Positions 24,704-33,590 of a stretch of DNA of 64,000 nucleotides are shown here, piece after piece. The notes under the pieces are model-generated. The model was not told where the DNA came from, made no database searches, and saw only the letters and a program-made list of their open reading frames with translations. Numbering within the stretch: the stretch's first letter is position 1; each line of letters begins with the position of its first letter. The stretch spans positions 109,402-173,401 of the forward strand of contig CALUYZ010000003.1 in the NCBI GenBank assembly GCA_944325175.1, in the 5' to 3' direction. Made by a program: the position numbers and the translations under genes. This DNA is from Candidatus Gastranaerophilales bacterium (GTDB lineage Bacteria > Cyanobacteriota > Vampirovibrionia > Gastranaerophilales > Gastranaerophilaceae).

Positions 24704-25675
24704 ATGAAAAAGACAAAAGGTTTTACGTTGGCTGAGGTGTTGATTACTTTGGCGATTATTGGGATTGTGGCAGCAATTACGTTGCCTAGTTTGCTTGTAA
24801 ACGTAAACGAAAAAGCGTGGGATGCGCAGAAGAAGGCGTTGCATGCAAGGTTGGCGCAAGCGATTGGGCAGATGAATACGTTGGGTGGGTATGGAGCGTA
24901 TACTGAAGACGGCGACGGTAATGCAACAGAAGATACGGCAGCTGAAAGTTTTATTTTGGATGCACTATCTAAGGTTTATAAAATAAACAATGTTTGTGGA
25001 CCCGATAAATTGAGTTCTTGCGGGTTGCCAAGTAAAATTACAACATTGGATGCGGTTGCTGAGATTAATTTTCCAAAGAAGATGAGTGAACTGAATTCTA
25101 AGCTTTTAAATGGAAGTCATTATGAAGGTGAAGGTGGCGATGTGGCAGATACGAAAGCTGCTGCATTTGAAACTGTGAATGGGGAATCTGTTGCGGTATT
25201 TTATAACCCGTTATGTGGTTCGGATTTTAATTTAGTTCATCATGTGCAAAATAAAATCTGTGTTAATTTCGTTTATGATTTGAATGGGGCGGAAGGTCCA
25301 AATGAAGTGGGGAAGGATGTCGGGTTTATTACGGCTTTTTATAGCAAGAATCCGGTTGTTGTGGCACCAATTCCTTATGGTGCAGATTATGCATCAACTG
25401 TGCCGCAATATGCAGAGACAGAAGGGACAATGGATGCGCAATCAGTGTGTAAAACTATGGGAGAAGACCTAAGGTTGCCTGATAGAGATGAATTGGCTTC
25501 ATTGTTTGTTAATGCAAAGGCTATTAATTTAGAGGATAGCAATGGTGCTTATTGGTCGGGTTCTGTGTATTCGCTGGGTAAAGAGGGCTGGGCTTGGCAT
25601 GTTAATTTTATTAGCGGTTATCGCGACCCCCATATTCGTTATGATTTACTTAGTGTTCGTTGTATTTATAAATAG
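24704..25675 (+). CDS. Type IV pilin-like protein with C-terminal lectin-like domain, paralogue 3
   Basis: 323 aa on the opposite strand to paralogues 1 and 2. MKKTKG precedes FTLAEVLITLAIIGIVAAI. The C-terminal domain has CKTMGEDLRLPDRDELASLF, YWSGSVYS, GWAWHVNF and LSVRCIYK. The region between YWSGS and VRCI differs at most positions from the other two copies. The leader AAAAAGTTGAAAGGATAG is shared with paralogue 1. The coding strand is rich in G and T (TTG for Leu, GCG for Ala, GGG for Gly), unlike neighbouring housekeeping genes. A strong terminator follows within 10 bp. Confidence 0.85.
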   Translation: MKKTKGFTLAEVLITLAIIGIVAAITLPSLLVNVNEKAWDAQKKALHARLAQAIGQMNTLGGYGAYTEDGDGNATEDTAAESFILDALSKVYKINNVCGPDKLSSCGLPSKITTLDAVAEINFPKKMSELNSKLLNGSHYEGEGGDVADTKAAAFETVNGESVAVFYNPLCGSDFNLVHHVQNKICVNFVYDLNGAEGPNEVGKDVGFITAFYSKNPVVVAPIPYGADYASTVPQYAETEGTMDAQSVCKTMGEDLRLPDRDELASLFVNAKAINLEDSNGAYWSGSVYSLGKEGWAWHVNFISGYRDPHIRYDLLSVRCIYK

Positions 25676-25680
25676 TTTTA

Positions 25681-25711
25681 AACAGCCCTTTAAAATAAAA
25701 GGGCTGTTTTT
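25681..25711 (+). terminator. Terminator of pilin paralogue 3
   Basis: AACAGCCCTTT (25681-25691) pairs with AAAGGGCTGTT (25698-25708), an 11-bp stem followed by T residues. It lies between convergent genes and may serve aroF weakly on the other strand. Confidence 0.85.
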
Positions 25712-25713
25712 AT

Positions 25714-26724
25714 TTACATGATTTTATCTACAACGGGGGCGAGTTTTTGAAGTTTTTTGTATAGTTCTGAAAATTGTTCGGGGTATAGTGATTGAGCACC
25801 GTCACATAGGGCACATTCCGGTTTGTTGTGAACTTCAATCATAAGCCCGTCGCAGCCTGCTGCAACTGAAGCTAATGACATTGGGGCAACTTTATCTCTT
25901 AAACCTGTGCCATGAGAGGGGTCTACAATGATTGGAAGGTGGCTTAATTTTTTTACAACGGGAATTGCGCATAAATCAAGGGTGTTTCTGGTTGCAACTT
26001 CAAAGGTTCTTATGCCTCTTTCACATAAGATAACTTCACGGTTGCCGCCTGATAAAATGTATTCTGCTGCCATAAGCCATTCGTTAATTGTGGCAGATAA
26101 GCCTCTTTTTAACATGACGGGTTTATTTACTTTGCTTAATTCTTTTAAAAGATTGAAATTTTGCATATTCCTTGCGCCAACTTGCAAGATGTCGACATAT
26201 TTTAAAAATTGCGGAATTTGGCTTATTTCCATAACTTCAGATGTAACCGCTAAATTATATTTGTCGGCAGCACGCCTTATCATTTTAAGCCCTTCTTCGC
26301 CTAAACCTTGAAAGGCATAGGGTGAGGTTCTCGGTTTGTAGGCGCCGCCTCTTATGATTTTAACGCCAGCTTCAGCCATTAATTTTGCACATTCTTCTAT
26401 TTGCTCTTCATTTTCGATTGTGCAAGGACCTGCAATCATGCCCACATAATTTCCGCCAAACTTTTCACCATTTACTTCAATAATGGTATCTTCATTTTTA
26501 AATATTCTTGAAACAAGTTTGTAGCTTGAAGAAATTTTAATTACTTCTTTAACGTTGTCTAAAAGTTCAAAATCTCTGGGGTCTATTGCAGTTTCACCGA
26601 CTGCCCCTATTACAACGTGCGATTCGCCTTTTGAAATGTGGGCTTCTCTTCCTTTTGTTTTAATAAAATCAACAACTTTTTGAATATTTTCTTCGCTTGC
26701 ACCATGGCGCATTACAATAATCAT
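25714..26724 (-). CDS. aroF: 3-deoxy-7-phosphoheptulonate (DAHP) synthase, AroF/class I-beta type
   Basis: 336 aa. The first enzyme of the shikimate pathway, condensing PEP with erythrose 4-phosphate. The N-terminal ~70 residues (MIIVMRHGASEENIQKVVDF) form the ferredoxin-like regulatory domain found in the Thermotoga-type enzyme. The KDO8P/DAHPS barrel follows with MIAGPCTIENEEQI (~95), RGGAYKPRTSPYAFQG (~124), VMLKRGLSATINEW (~203) and PIIVDPSHGTGLRD (~268). A good GGAGG ribosome site precedes the ATG. The regulatory domain suggests feedback by an aromatic amino acid. No other shikimate gene is adjacent. Confidence 0.95.
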   Translation of the reverse strand: MIIVMRHGASEENIQKVVDFIKTKGREAHISKGESHVVIGAVGETAIDPRDFELLDNVKEVIKISSSYKLVSRIFKNEDTIIEVNGEKFGGNYVGMIAGPCTIENEEQIEECAKLMAEAGVKIIRGGAYKPRTSPYAFQGLGEEGLKMIRRAADKYNLAVTSEVMEISQIPQFLKYVDILQVGARNMQNFNLLKELSKVNKPVMLKRGLSATINEWLMAAEYILSGGNREVILCERGIRTFEVATRNTLDLCAIPVVKKLSHLPIIVDPSHGTGLRDKVAPMSLASVAAGCDGLMIEVHNKPECALCDGAQSLYPEQFSELYKKLQKLAPVVDKIM

Positions 26725-26783
26725 CTAAATATACCTCCAATAAAAAAAGCTTTATTCTAATATTAACATGATAAAATAATTCT

Positions 26784-27509
26784 ATGCCGCATTTTTTAAT
26801 AAAAAATGAAGATATAAATGAAAATTTAATAAGGGTTTTGGACCCTGAAGTTGTTTTGCACCTTGTTTCCGCTTTAAGAATTAAAAAAGGTGAAGAAGTT
26901 AAATTTATTGATGAGTTTGAAACAGTTTATAAAACAAAAATTTTAAATTTTACAAAAAAAGAAATTCAAGCAGAAATTTTAACCTCTCATAAATCAGAAA
27001 GAAAGCTTGATTTTGAACTTTGCGCTCTTATTTGTGCATTAAAACAGGATGCTATGAATCTTGCAATTCAAAATGCAGTTCAGTTGGGGGCAAAAGAAAT
27101 TTTTACCGTTTATTCAAATAATTCTGCGCCAAAATTAGAAACCGTTAAAAATAAAGCAGATAAATGGCAAAAAATTGCCATGGAAAGCTTTAAGCAATGC
27201 GAAAGGGCAGATATTCCAAAAGTTTACGATATTTCAACATTTAGTGAAATTTTTTCAAAATTCAAAAAAGAAAATATCATAATTTTTGCAGAAAAATATG
27301 ACGAGATGAATATTCAAAATGCGCTTTTAAATTATAAAAAGCCTGAAAAAATTCTTGCAGTTTTTGGACCTGAAGGAGGTTTTTCAGAAAGTGAGTTTGA
27401 ATTTTTTAAAAAAGAAAACCTGAAACTTGTAACTTTGGGAAAATTAATTTTAAAGGCGCCAAATGCAATAACGGCAGGGCTGTTTGGAATTGTTGAAAAT
27501 GCAAGATAA
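26784..27509 (+). CDS. rsmE: 16S rRNA (uracil-1498-N3)-methyltransferase
   Basis: 241 aa. The SPOUT-fold methyltransferase RsmE: an N-terminal PUA-like domain (~1-70), then CALKQDAMNLAIQNAVQLGA (~90) and the knot region AVFGPEGGFSESEFEFF (~190) with LGKLILKAPNAITAGL (~217). The usual LGxRILRxETA motif is modified to LGKLILKAPNA. The ATG lies 6 nt after TAAAAT (26772-26777) without a ribosome site. The 3' end overlaps the next gene by 11 bp. Confidence 0.92.
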   Translation: MPHFLIKNEDINENLIRVLDPEVVLHLVSALRIKKGEEVKFIDEFETVYKTKILNFTKKEIQAEILTSHKSERKLDFELCALICALKQDAMNLAIQNAVQLGAKEIFTVYSNNSAPKLETVKNKADKWQKIAMESFKQCERADIPKVYDISTFSEIFSKFKKENIIIFAEKYDEMNIQNALLNYKKPEKILAVFGPEGGFSESEFEFFKKENLKLVTLGKLILKAPNAITAGLFGIVENAR

Positions 27510-28809
27510 TTTAATTGAAAAAATAAAACCATATATTAAAAATTATGAATCTTATTTAGTTGGCGGCTATTTAAGAGATTTATTATCGGGTGAAATTTCT
27601 CTTGATAGAGATATTGCAATTAAATGTGACAATTTAGCTGAATTGACTAAAAAAATAGCGGATGATTTAGGCGGCAGCTTTGTTGAGCTGGACAAAATTA
27701 ATGAAATTTATAGAGTTGTTTTTGGGGCTGATTACATAGATTTTGCAAAATTATTAAATAATAATTTGGAAGATGATATAAAAAGGCGTGATTTTACAAT
27801 AAATGCCATTATGTTTGATATAAATAATGAAAAATTTATTGACATAACAGGCGGCAAAAAAGATTTTCAAGAAAAAATTATAAGAACTTATAAAATTTCA
27901 AATTTATCTGATGACCCTTTAAGAATCCTAAGAGCCATAAGGTTTCAGTCAAAATTTGGGTTTAGAATTGATGATGAAATAATTAATTTTATAAAAGAAA
28001 ATAATTCTTTAATTTTAAATGTTGCGCCTGAGAGGGTTCATCAAGAGCTAATGAAAACTTTCGAGGGAAAATTTTTAGTTGACGCTTTATTTTCTATGAA
28101 TGAATCCGGCTTGTTGGATGTCATTTTCCCGTTTTTTAAAGATATTAAAAAAATTCCGCCTAATTCTCATCATCACTTAGATTTATTCCACCATTTAATA
28201 GAAACCACTAAAAATATAAGAATAAATAAGCCTGAATTAAAACTTGCCGCTTTTGTTCATGATGTTGCAAAGCCTGATTGTTGGACAATAGAGCAAGAAA
28301 CAGGTCGCCATAGGTTTATAGGGCATGATGAACTTGGGGCAAAAAAAATCATTCCCTATTTAAAAAAATTAAAATTTTCAAATAAAGAAATTGAATATAT
28401 TTCTAAAATGATTAAGTTTCATATTTATCCTTCTGCATTAATGAAGGATGAAAATGTGACCGAAAGGGCGATTATAAGATTTATAAGAAAAATCGGTGAA
28501 GATACTCCTGATTTATTAGAGCTTGCAAGGGCAGACAGATTGAGTGCAAGGGGTTCAGCTGTTTCTTTTGAGATGATTCAAACGAATTTATCTAACCTTG
28601 AAAAATTAATGGAAAAATATATACAAATTTCACCTAAATTAAAAGAAATGCCAAAGTTAATTGACGGTAACAAAATTATGGAAATTTTAAATATTAAACC
28701 GTCCCGCAAATTGAAAGAAATTATTGAAGAAATAAAAGAATTGCAGCTTGAAGGCAAAATTAAAAGCAAAGATGATGCTGTTAATTTTGTTAAAAATTAC
28801 AATCTGTAA
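27499..28809 (+). CDS. cca: tRNA nucleotidyltransferase / poly(A) polymerase family protein with HD domain
   Basis: 436 aa from the ATG at 27499, which overlaps the rsmE end by 11 bp; upstream TTG codons in frame are less likely. The class II nucleotidyltransferase head shows YLVGGYLRDLL (~15) with DRDIAI, and RRDFTINAIMFD (~93) for template recognition. RILRAIRFQSKFGFRID (~137) is the neck. An HD domain (AAFVHDVAKPDCW ~245, HRFIGHDELGAKKI) follows. It adds CCA, or C/A parts of it, to tRNA 3' ends; lineages with split activity need two such proteins. It is convergent with mutS, 13-bp overlap. Confidence 0.85.
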   Translation: MQDNLIEKIKPYIKNYESYLVGGYLRDLLSGEISLDRDIAIKCDNLAELTKKIADDLGGSFVELDKINEIYRVVFGADYIDFAKLLNNNLEDDIKRRDFTINAIMFDINNEKFIDITGGKKDFQEKIIRTYKISNLSDDPLRILRAIRFQSKFGFRIDDEIINFIKENNSLILNVAPERVHQELMKTFEGKFLVDALFSMNESGLLDVIFPFFKDIKKIPPNSHHHLDLFHHLIETTKNIRINKPELKLAAFVHDVAKPDCWTIEQETGRHRFIGHDELGAKKIIPYLKKLKFSNKEIEYISKMIKFHIYPSALMKDENVTERAIIRFIRKIGEDTPDLLELARADRLSARGSAVSFEMIQTNLSNLEKLMEKYIQISPKLKEMPKLIDGNKIMEILNIKPSRKLKEIIEEIKELQLEGKIKSKDDAVNFVKNYNL

Positions 28810-31103
28810 GCTTCGTATGAAAAATTAATTATTTCATCGGGGATATTTTCTTCTTTTAAGGTTTCTATGCCACAGCTGTTTGAAGATAGCCCCCTGATTG
28901 TTTTTCTTTTGTTATTTTCATTTAAAATTTCAATAAAATCAATTTTATCTCTGTAGGGTTCCAATAAATTGTAAATGTTTAGAAAATGTGTTGTGATAAT
29001 GGTTTTGGGGTTTTTGGTTTGAATTAAATATTTTATGACACCAAAAAGGATTGAAATTCCGTCTTTGTAGGCAGTGTTTTTGCCTATTTCATCAAGTAAA
29101 ATAAGGCTTTTTTCCGTCATATTGTTTGCAAAATATGCAACTTGTTTTATTTGCATTTGATGAGTAGATTTTTTGCTGATGAAATCATCTGAAATATTTA
29201 AAACTGCAAAAAGCTTGTCAAATAAAGGCATTTCAATGTTCTTTGCCGGCACAAAAAGCCCTGATTGTGCCAAAATAACCGTTATTGCAATTTGTTTTAA
29301 AAGTGTTGATTTACCGCTTCCGTTTTTGCCTGTCAATAAAATTAAATTTGAGAAATCAAAATTAAAATCCAGTTTTTCATAATTTTTTATAATGGCTTCA
29401 AGTGTAATATGGCTGCCTTTTTCAATTTTAAATGTCGAGTTTGTGATTGTCGGTTTTGTTAAATTATATTCTCTTGAAATTTCGGCAAAAGAAATAAGGC
29501 AGTCTAAAAGCGCAATTTTTTTAGCGTAGCTTCTTATATCATTATTTAATTCTTTTGCATGGTTAGTTAATTTTGAAATAATATTTTCTTTTAGTGTTTC
29601 AATTTTATAATTTGTCGAGCTAAGTTTTTCTTCAAGTTCAATTAATTTATCGGTTGTATATTTTTGAATGGTTTTTGTTTTTTTAACAAGTCTAAAATCT
29701 GCGCCTTGAGGGGCTTGTTTATTTATCGGAAGCTCTATTAAAAAAGAACCTCTTTTTTCAAGAATTTTTAGTGAATTTAATTTAGTTTTTTCTTTTAGTT
29801 CTGTTTCATAGTTTATAATTTTATTTTTAATTTTTTCATTTTGGTCAAAAAGAAGGTCTAATTCAGCATTTGCACCCTTTTTAATACAGTTCCCGTTTGT
29901 GTTAATTTCAAATGTTTTATCAAGAGTTTCTGCAAAATCTATAAGAGCATGAGAATTAAATTTAAACTCATCAAAAAGTTCAATTTTCAGATTTTTTAAA
30001 ATTTTATTTATTTGATTAATATTTATAAGACATTCTTTTAAAATTAAAAAGTCATCTTCATTTATTAAACTGTTTGAAATTTTGGATGTAAGCCTGAGGG
30101 CATCTCCTGTTGTTGCAATAAGTTCCGATAATTCTAAAAGTTTGTCTTTATTTTCAAGTAAAATTTGAATGGCATTTTGTCTTTGTTCGATTTTCTTTTT
30201 ATTAAACAAGGGGCTTGTTATAATTGAAGCAAGTTTTCTTTTGCCCATTGGTGTTTTGCATTTGTCAAGCGCCCAAATAAGAGAACCATATTCACTATTA
30301 TTTAGAATATTTTTGGTTATTTCTAAGTTTTTTCTTGTGAAAAAATCAATAGACATAAGGTTTTTTACGTTGTAGAACTTAATTTCTCCAAATTCTATTT
30401 TATATTTATCTAAAATATAGTTTGAATAATTAAAAATTAAGTTAAAAGAAGGACTGTTGGCTAAATTTGAAGGAGATAAAAAGCTTTTGTCCAAAAGTTC
30501 AAATTTGTATATTGAATATATTTCAGGCATGATTGAATTTTCTTTCGAAATTAAAAGCTCGGAAGGATTTATTCTTGCAAGTTCGTTTTTAATTTCATCT
30601 ATATTGCCTTTTGTAATATAAACATCGCCTGTTGAAATGTCCGTATAGCAAAGCTCAAGCTCGTTTTCCAATTCATAAATTGATGCCAGATAGTTATTTT
30701 CTTTAGAATTTAAAAATAAAGTTTCAAAAACTGTTCCTTTGGTATATATTCTTGTGATTTTTCTTGTAAATTTGCCGTTTTCATCTTTTTCGCCTGTTTG
30801 ATTAACAACTGCTATTTTATAATTGTTTTTTAACAGTTTCTGTATCGCCATATTAAGCGATTTATGGGGAATTCCTGCCATTAGCACATTACCTTGCGAA
30901 TTAAATTTTCTTTTTGTTAAGGTTGCGCCAAGTATGTTTGAAAAAACCTGAGCATCGTCAAAATATGTTTCAAAAAATTCGCCAATTCTAAACAGCAGCA
31001 CAAAGTCTCTATATTGTGATTTAAAGTCATAATATTGGCGAAAAACAACTGAAAGCTCTTCTTTTTTTACTTCATCAAATTTTAAAAAATTTTGAAATTC
31101 CAT
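28797..31103 (-). CDS. mutS: MutS-family DNA mismatch repair protein, atypical motifs
   Basis: 768 aa against ~850 for MutS1. The mismatch-recognition domain has LLFRIGEFFETYFDDAQ (~40), where FFE replaces the usual FYE wedge. MAGIPHKSLNMAI and the connector/core domains follow. The ATPase Walker A is LTGKNGSGKSTLLKQ (~590) instead of GPNMGGKST, and Walker B is LILLDEIGKNT rather than DEIGRGT. Domain order supports MutS1 ancestry, and the short C-terminus suggests loss of the dimer-tetramer tail. TATTAT (complement of 31111-31116) lies 7 nt before the ATG with no ribosome site. No mutL lies nearby. Confidence 0.82.
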   Translation of the reverse strand: MEFQNFLKFDEVKKEELSVVFRQYYDFKSQYRDFVLLFRIGEFFETYFDDAQVFSNILGATLTKRKFNSQGNVLMAGIPHKSLNMAIQKLLKNNYKIAVVNQTGEKDENGKFTRKITRIYTKGTVFETLFLNSKENNYLASIYELENELELCYTDISTGDVYITKGNIDEIKNELARINPSELLISKENSIMPEIYSIYKFELLDKSFLSPSNLANSPSFNLIFNYSNYILDKYKIEFGEIKFYNVKNLMSIDFFTRKNLEITKNILNNSEYGSLIWALDKCKTPMGKRKLASIITSPLFNKKKIEQRQNAIQILLENKDKLLELSELIATTGDALRLTSKISNSLINEDDFLILKECLININQINKILKNLKIELFDEFKFNSHALIDFAETLDKTFEINTNGNCIKKGANAELDLLFDQNEKIKNKIINYETELKEKTKLNSLKILEKRGSFLIELPINKQAPQGADFRLVKKTKTIQKYTTDKLIELEEKLSSTNYKIETLKENIISKLTNHAKELNNDIRSYAKKIALLDCLISFAEISREYNLTKPTITNSTFKIEKGSHITLEAIIKNYEKLDFNFDFSNLILLTGKNGSGKSTLLKQIAITVILAQSGLFVPAKNIEMPLFDKLFAVLNISDDFISKKSTHQMQIKQVAYFANNMTEKSLILLDEIGKNTAYKDGISILFGVIKYLIQTKNPKTIITTHFLNIYNLLEPYRDKIDFIEILNENNKRKTIRGLSSNSCGIETLKEENIPDEIINFSYEAYRL

Positions 31104-31152
31104 TATGTTAATAATAGAATAAAACTATATATTGTGGCAAGGAAATTTTATT

Positions 31153-31809
31153 ATGGGCTGTCTTAAAAAGCTTACTAAAATGGTTTTGTTTTGTATAATT
31201 TTATTTTGCTTTTTTGCATACGGCGGGTATAGTTTTGTTAAAAATAAATATGACAATTATACAAAACCTGAAAGAAGCGTTTTAATCAGTGAAGAAAAAG
31301 ATTTTGGTAATTTAGAAAATGTTTCTGCCGATTATGTATTAACAAGGTCTTTGAACTTTTTTGGTTATAGAAAATTAAATGTGCTTTATGTTCCAAAAAA
31401 CCAAAAAATTACAATTTTTGATCTAAATTCTTCTGATGTAATTTCTGAAAAAGATTTTTCAAACGGCATGATTGAAGAAAAATTTGAAAAATTATCTGAT
31501 AAATTTTTTAATTCTCCGAGCTTACCTTTAAATAATATTGTTATAACAGAACAAGGCAAAATTTTTGCCGGAACAAAAAATGTTCCATACGCAAATTTTG
31601 AAGCTGATTTTAAATACATTCCGTTTCTAAAATTAAATGGCACTATTGCTGTTTATACAACGCAAAATGAAGAAAATTTTGTAAATAAAGTGAAAGAACA
31701 AATTCAAAATTCAGATAATTCAACATCAAAGCTTTTGTTGTCAACAAAAATACAAAATGGATATGATTCTCTTCCCGTTAAAAAATTTATATCGTCAATA
31801 AGGCTGTAA
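31153..31809 (+). CDS. Membrane-anchored protein of unknown function
   Basis: 218 aa from the ATG at 31153, preferred over the TTG at 31132 because AAGGAAA lies 8-14 nt upstream of it. One N-terminal membrane segment (~10-30) would leave ~185 residues outside. The exported part has alternating charged and beta-like stretches, no cysteines in the body and no recognised family. It is divergent from mutS and precedes the TPR operon by ~130 bp. Confidence 0.6.
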   Translation: MGCLKKLTKMVLFCIILFCFFAYGGYSFVKNKYDNYTKPERSVLISEEKDFGNLENVSADYVLTRSLNFFGYRKLNVLYVPKNQKITIFDLNSSDVISEKDFSNGMIEEKFEKLSDKFFNSPSLPLNNIVITEQGKIFAGTKNVPYANFEADFKYIPFLKLNGTIAVYTTQNEENFVNKVKEQIQNSDNSTSKLLLSTKIQNGYDSLPVKKFISSIRL

Positions 31810-31919
31810 TGCCCGAAAATTCGCCTATTTTTCAACCTCATACTGTAAACAGTCGATTTTTTATTTTAAATTGGCTAAATCGGATTGGTTTTTGCGATAA
31901 TAAAGAATGGAAATATTAA
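31809..31919 (+). CDS. Possible 36-aa peptide, stop-start coupled
   Basis: The stop of the preceding gene overlaps an ATG as TAATG (31807-31811), opening a 36-codon frame that starts MPENSPIFQPHTVNSRF and ends NKEWKY. It has no ribosome site of its own, so translation would depend on termination-reinitiation. The peptide has a mixed, not membrane-like, composition. Chance occurrence is possible. Confidence 0.25.
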   Translation: MPENSPIFQPHTVNSRFFILNWLNRIGFCDNKEWKY

Positions 31920-31943
31920 TTTAATTTTTTATTGGTTGCTAAA

Positions 31944-33590
31944 ATGGTAGAAGAAATGTTAATTAACCCCCAAATTGAAAAAGACGAAAAAGAAAATAGT
32001 TTAGTTAAAGCTACAAAATATCATCAGGAATTTTTATTAAAAGGTTCAGCGGAAGATTTAGTAAATGCAATAAATTCATATATTGATGCCGTTAAAGAAA
32101 ATCCAAACGAAGCAAGTGCTTATTACAGATTAGCTGTTTTGATGTATGAAAACAAGCAAATAAGCATAGATGCTGCCATTGAACAGTGCAGATGTGCAGT
32201 TCAAATTGATGAAAATAATCCGGATGCAAGAATGTATCTTGGATATTTTCTTTCAATTAAAGGCGACAAAGAAGAAGCCAGAAATGAATTAAAACAGGCG
32301 ATTAAATTAAGCCCCAAAGGCTCATCAAGAGCAAAATTTATTATGGCGTTGGAGCTTTTAAGTAAAGAAGAAAATAAAAGTATAAAAGATAAGTTTAAAG
32401 GCATTTTTTATATGGCGGAAGCTTCCTTTTCAACAATTTTTGATAGGGCTGCCATAAGAATGTTTGTTAAAAATATTCTGACTGATTTTAATTATTTCAG
32501 ATACAATACTCTGGGCAAAATTTTAGAAAAACTTAAATTCGACAAAGATGCCTATCAAATGTATATGGATGCTTTGGATAACACAAAAAATGCTCCTGAA
32601 TTTTATGAAAAAATGGCAAAAATCGCAATAAAAAAGAAACGTCCGACTGTTGCGCTTCAATGCTATGAAAATGCAAGCAAATTGTCTAATAATCATCCTG
32701 ATAAACTTGTTAATACCATTGATTTTATGCAGCAAGTTTATCCTGAAAAAATAGATGAATTAATTGATTATTACAATATGTTGGTTTTAAAATTACCTGA
32801 ATTTTCAAGACCATATTATGAATTAGGACATCTTTATCTTAAAAAAGAAGATTATATAAATGCATCAAATGCATTTAGAATGGCATTAGAATATGATAAG
32901 GAAAACCCTTTTTATATAAATTCTCTTGCTTTTACATACGTTCAATTAGAACAATATTCTACTGCTGTTGAATTGTACAAAAAGGCGATTGAAAAAAATC
33001 CTGATAACGAGTGGACTTCCGTTGTTGCGCAAGCTTTGGCTGCAATATATTATAAAATTAATAACGATTACGTTTCAGCAATCACCGTTTTAGAATATGC
33101 TCTAACCCTAACAAAGGAAAAAGGTCCTATATACACTTTGTTTGGTGATATTTATTTTGACGATAACAATCTTGATTTATCAATTAAATATTACAACATG
33201 GCGCTTTTAGAAGGTATTCGTGATGTTAAAATTTATACAAGATTAGCTATGGCATATTGGGAAAATAATTCTGTTCAAGATTCAATCGATTGTTACAATT
33301 TAGCGATTGAAACCGATTCAAACTATGATATTGCGCAAAATAATCTTGGTGTAATTTATCTTGATACTTTAAATGATGTTTCACGCGCACTGAATTTATT
33401 TAAAAAAGCTATTGAAATAAACCCCTCATACACTCTTGCTCATTTCAATTTAGGCAGATGCTATGCGCTATTAAACAGAAAAATTGATGCTGCAAAAGAA
33501 TTTCAATCTGCAATAGACTTAAATAAAATGACAAATGAAATTGATGAAGAAATTATACAAGAAAAATTATTTAAACTTTTTGAAGCATGA
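31944..33590 (+). CDS. Tetratricopeptide-repeat protein, cytoplasmic
   Basis: 548 aa from the ATG at 31944; a TTG at 31932 and an ATG at 31956 are alternatives. Many TPR units are visible, e.g. ASAYYRLAVLMYENKQISID (~70), RPYYELGHLYLKKEDYINAS (~290), FYINSLAFTYVQLEQYSTA (~320), YDIAQNNLGVIYLDTLNDVS (~475) and YTLAHFNLGRCYALLNRK (~505). No signal peptide. TPR arrays scaffold protein complexes. Its stop overlaps the next TPR gene by 4 bp (ATGA), so it is the first gene of a TPR-TPR-diguanylate cyclase operon. Confidence 0.85.
   Translation: MVEEMLINPQIEKDEKENSLVKATKYHQEFLLKGSAEDLVNAINSYIDAVKENPNEASAYYRLAVLMYENKQISIDAAIEQCRCAVQIDENNPDARMYLGYFLSIKGDKEEARNELKQAIKLSPKGSSRAKFIMALELLSKEENKSIKDKFKGIFYMAEASFSTIFDRAAIRMFVKNILTDFNYFRYNTLGKILEKLKFDKDAYQMYMDALDNTKNAPEFYEKMAKIAIKKKRPTVALQCYENASKLSNNHPDKLVNTIDFMQQVYPEKIDELIDYYNMLVLKLPEFSRPYYELGHLYLKKEDYINASNAFRMALEYDKENPFYINSLAFTYVQLEQYSTAVELYKKAIEKNPDNEWTSVVAQALAAIYYKINNDYVSAITVLEYALTLTKEKGPIYTLFGDIYFDDNNLDLSIKYYNMALLEGIRDVKIYTRLAMAYWENNSVQDSIDCYNLAIETDSNYDIAQNNLGVIYLDTLNDVSRALNLFKKAIEINPSYTLAHFNLGRCYALLNRKIDAAKEFQSAIDLNKMTNEIDEEIIQEKLFKLFEA

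Noticed and set aside
21796..25675. Diversity-generating retroelement variable genes (lectin-like variable C-termini)
   Set aside because: The three copies also differ at synonymous positions and not mainly at adenine-derived codons. No reverse transcriptase or template repeat is visible in the window.
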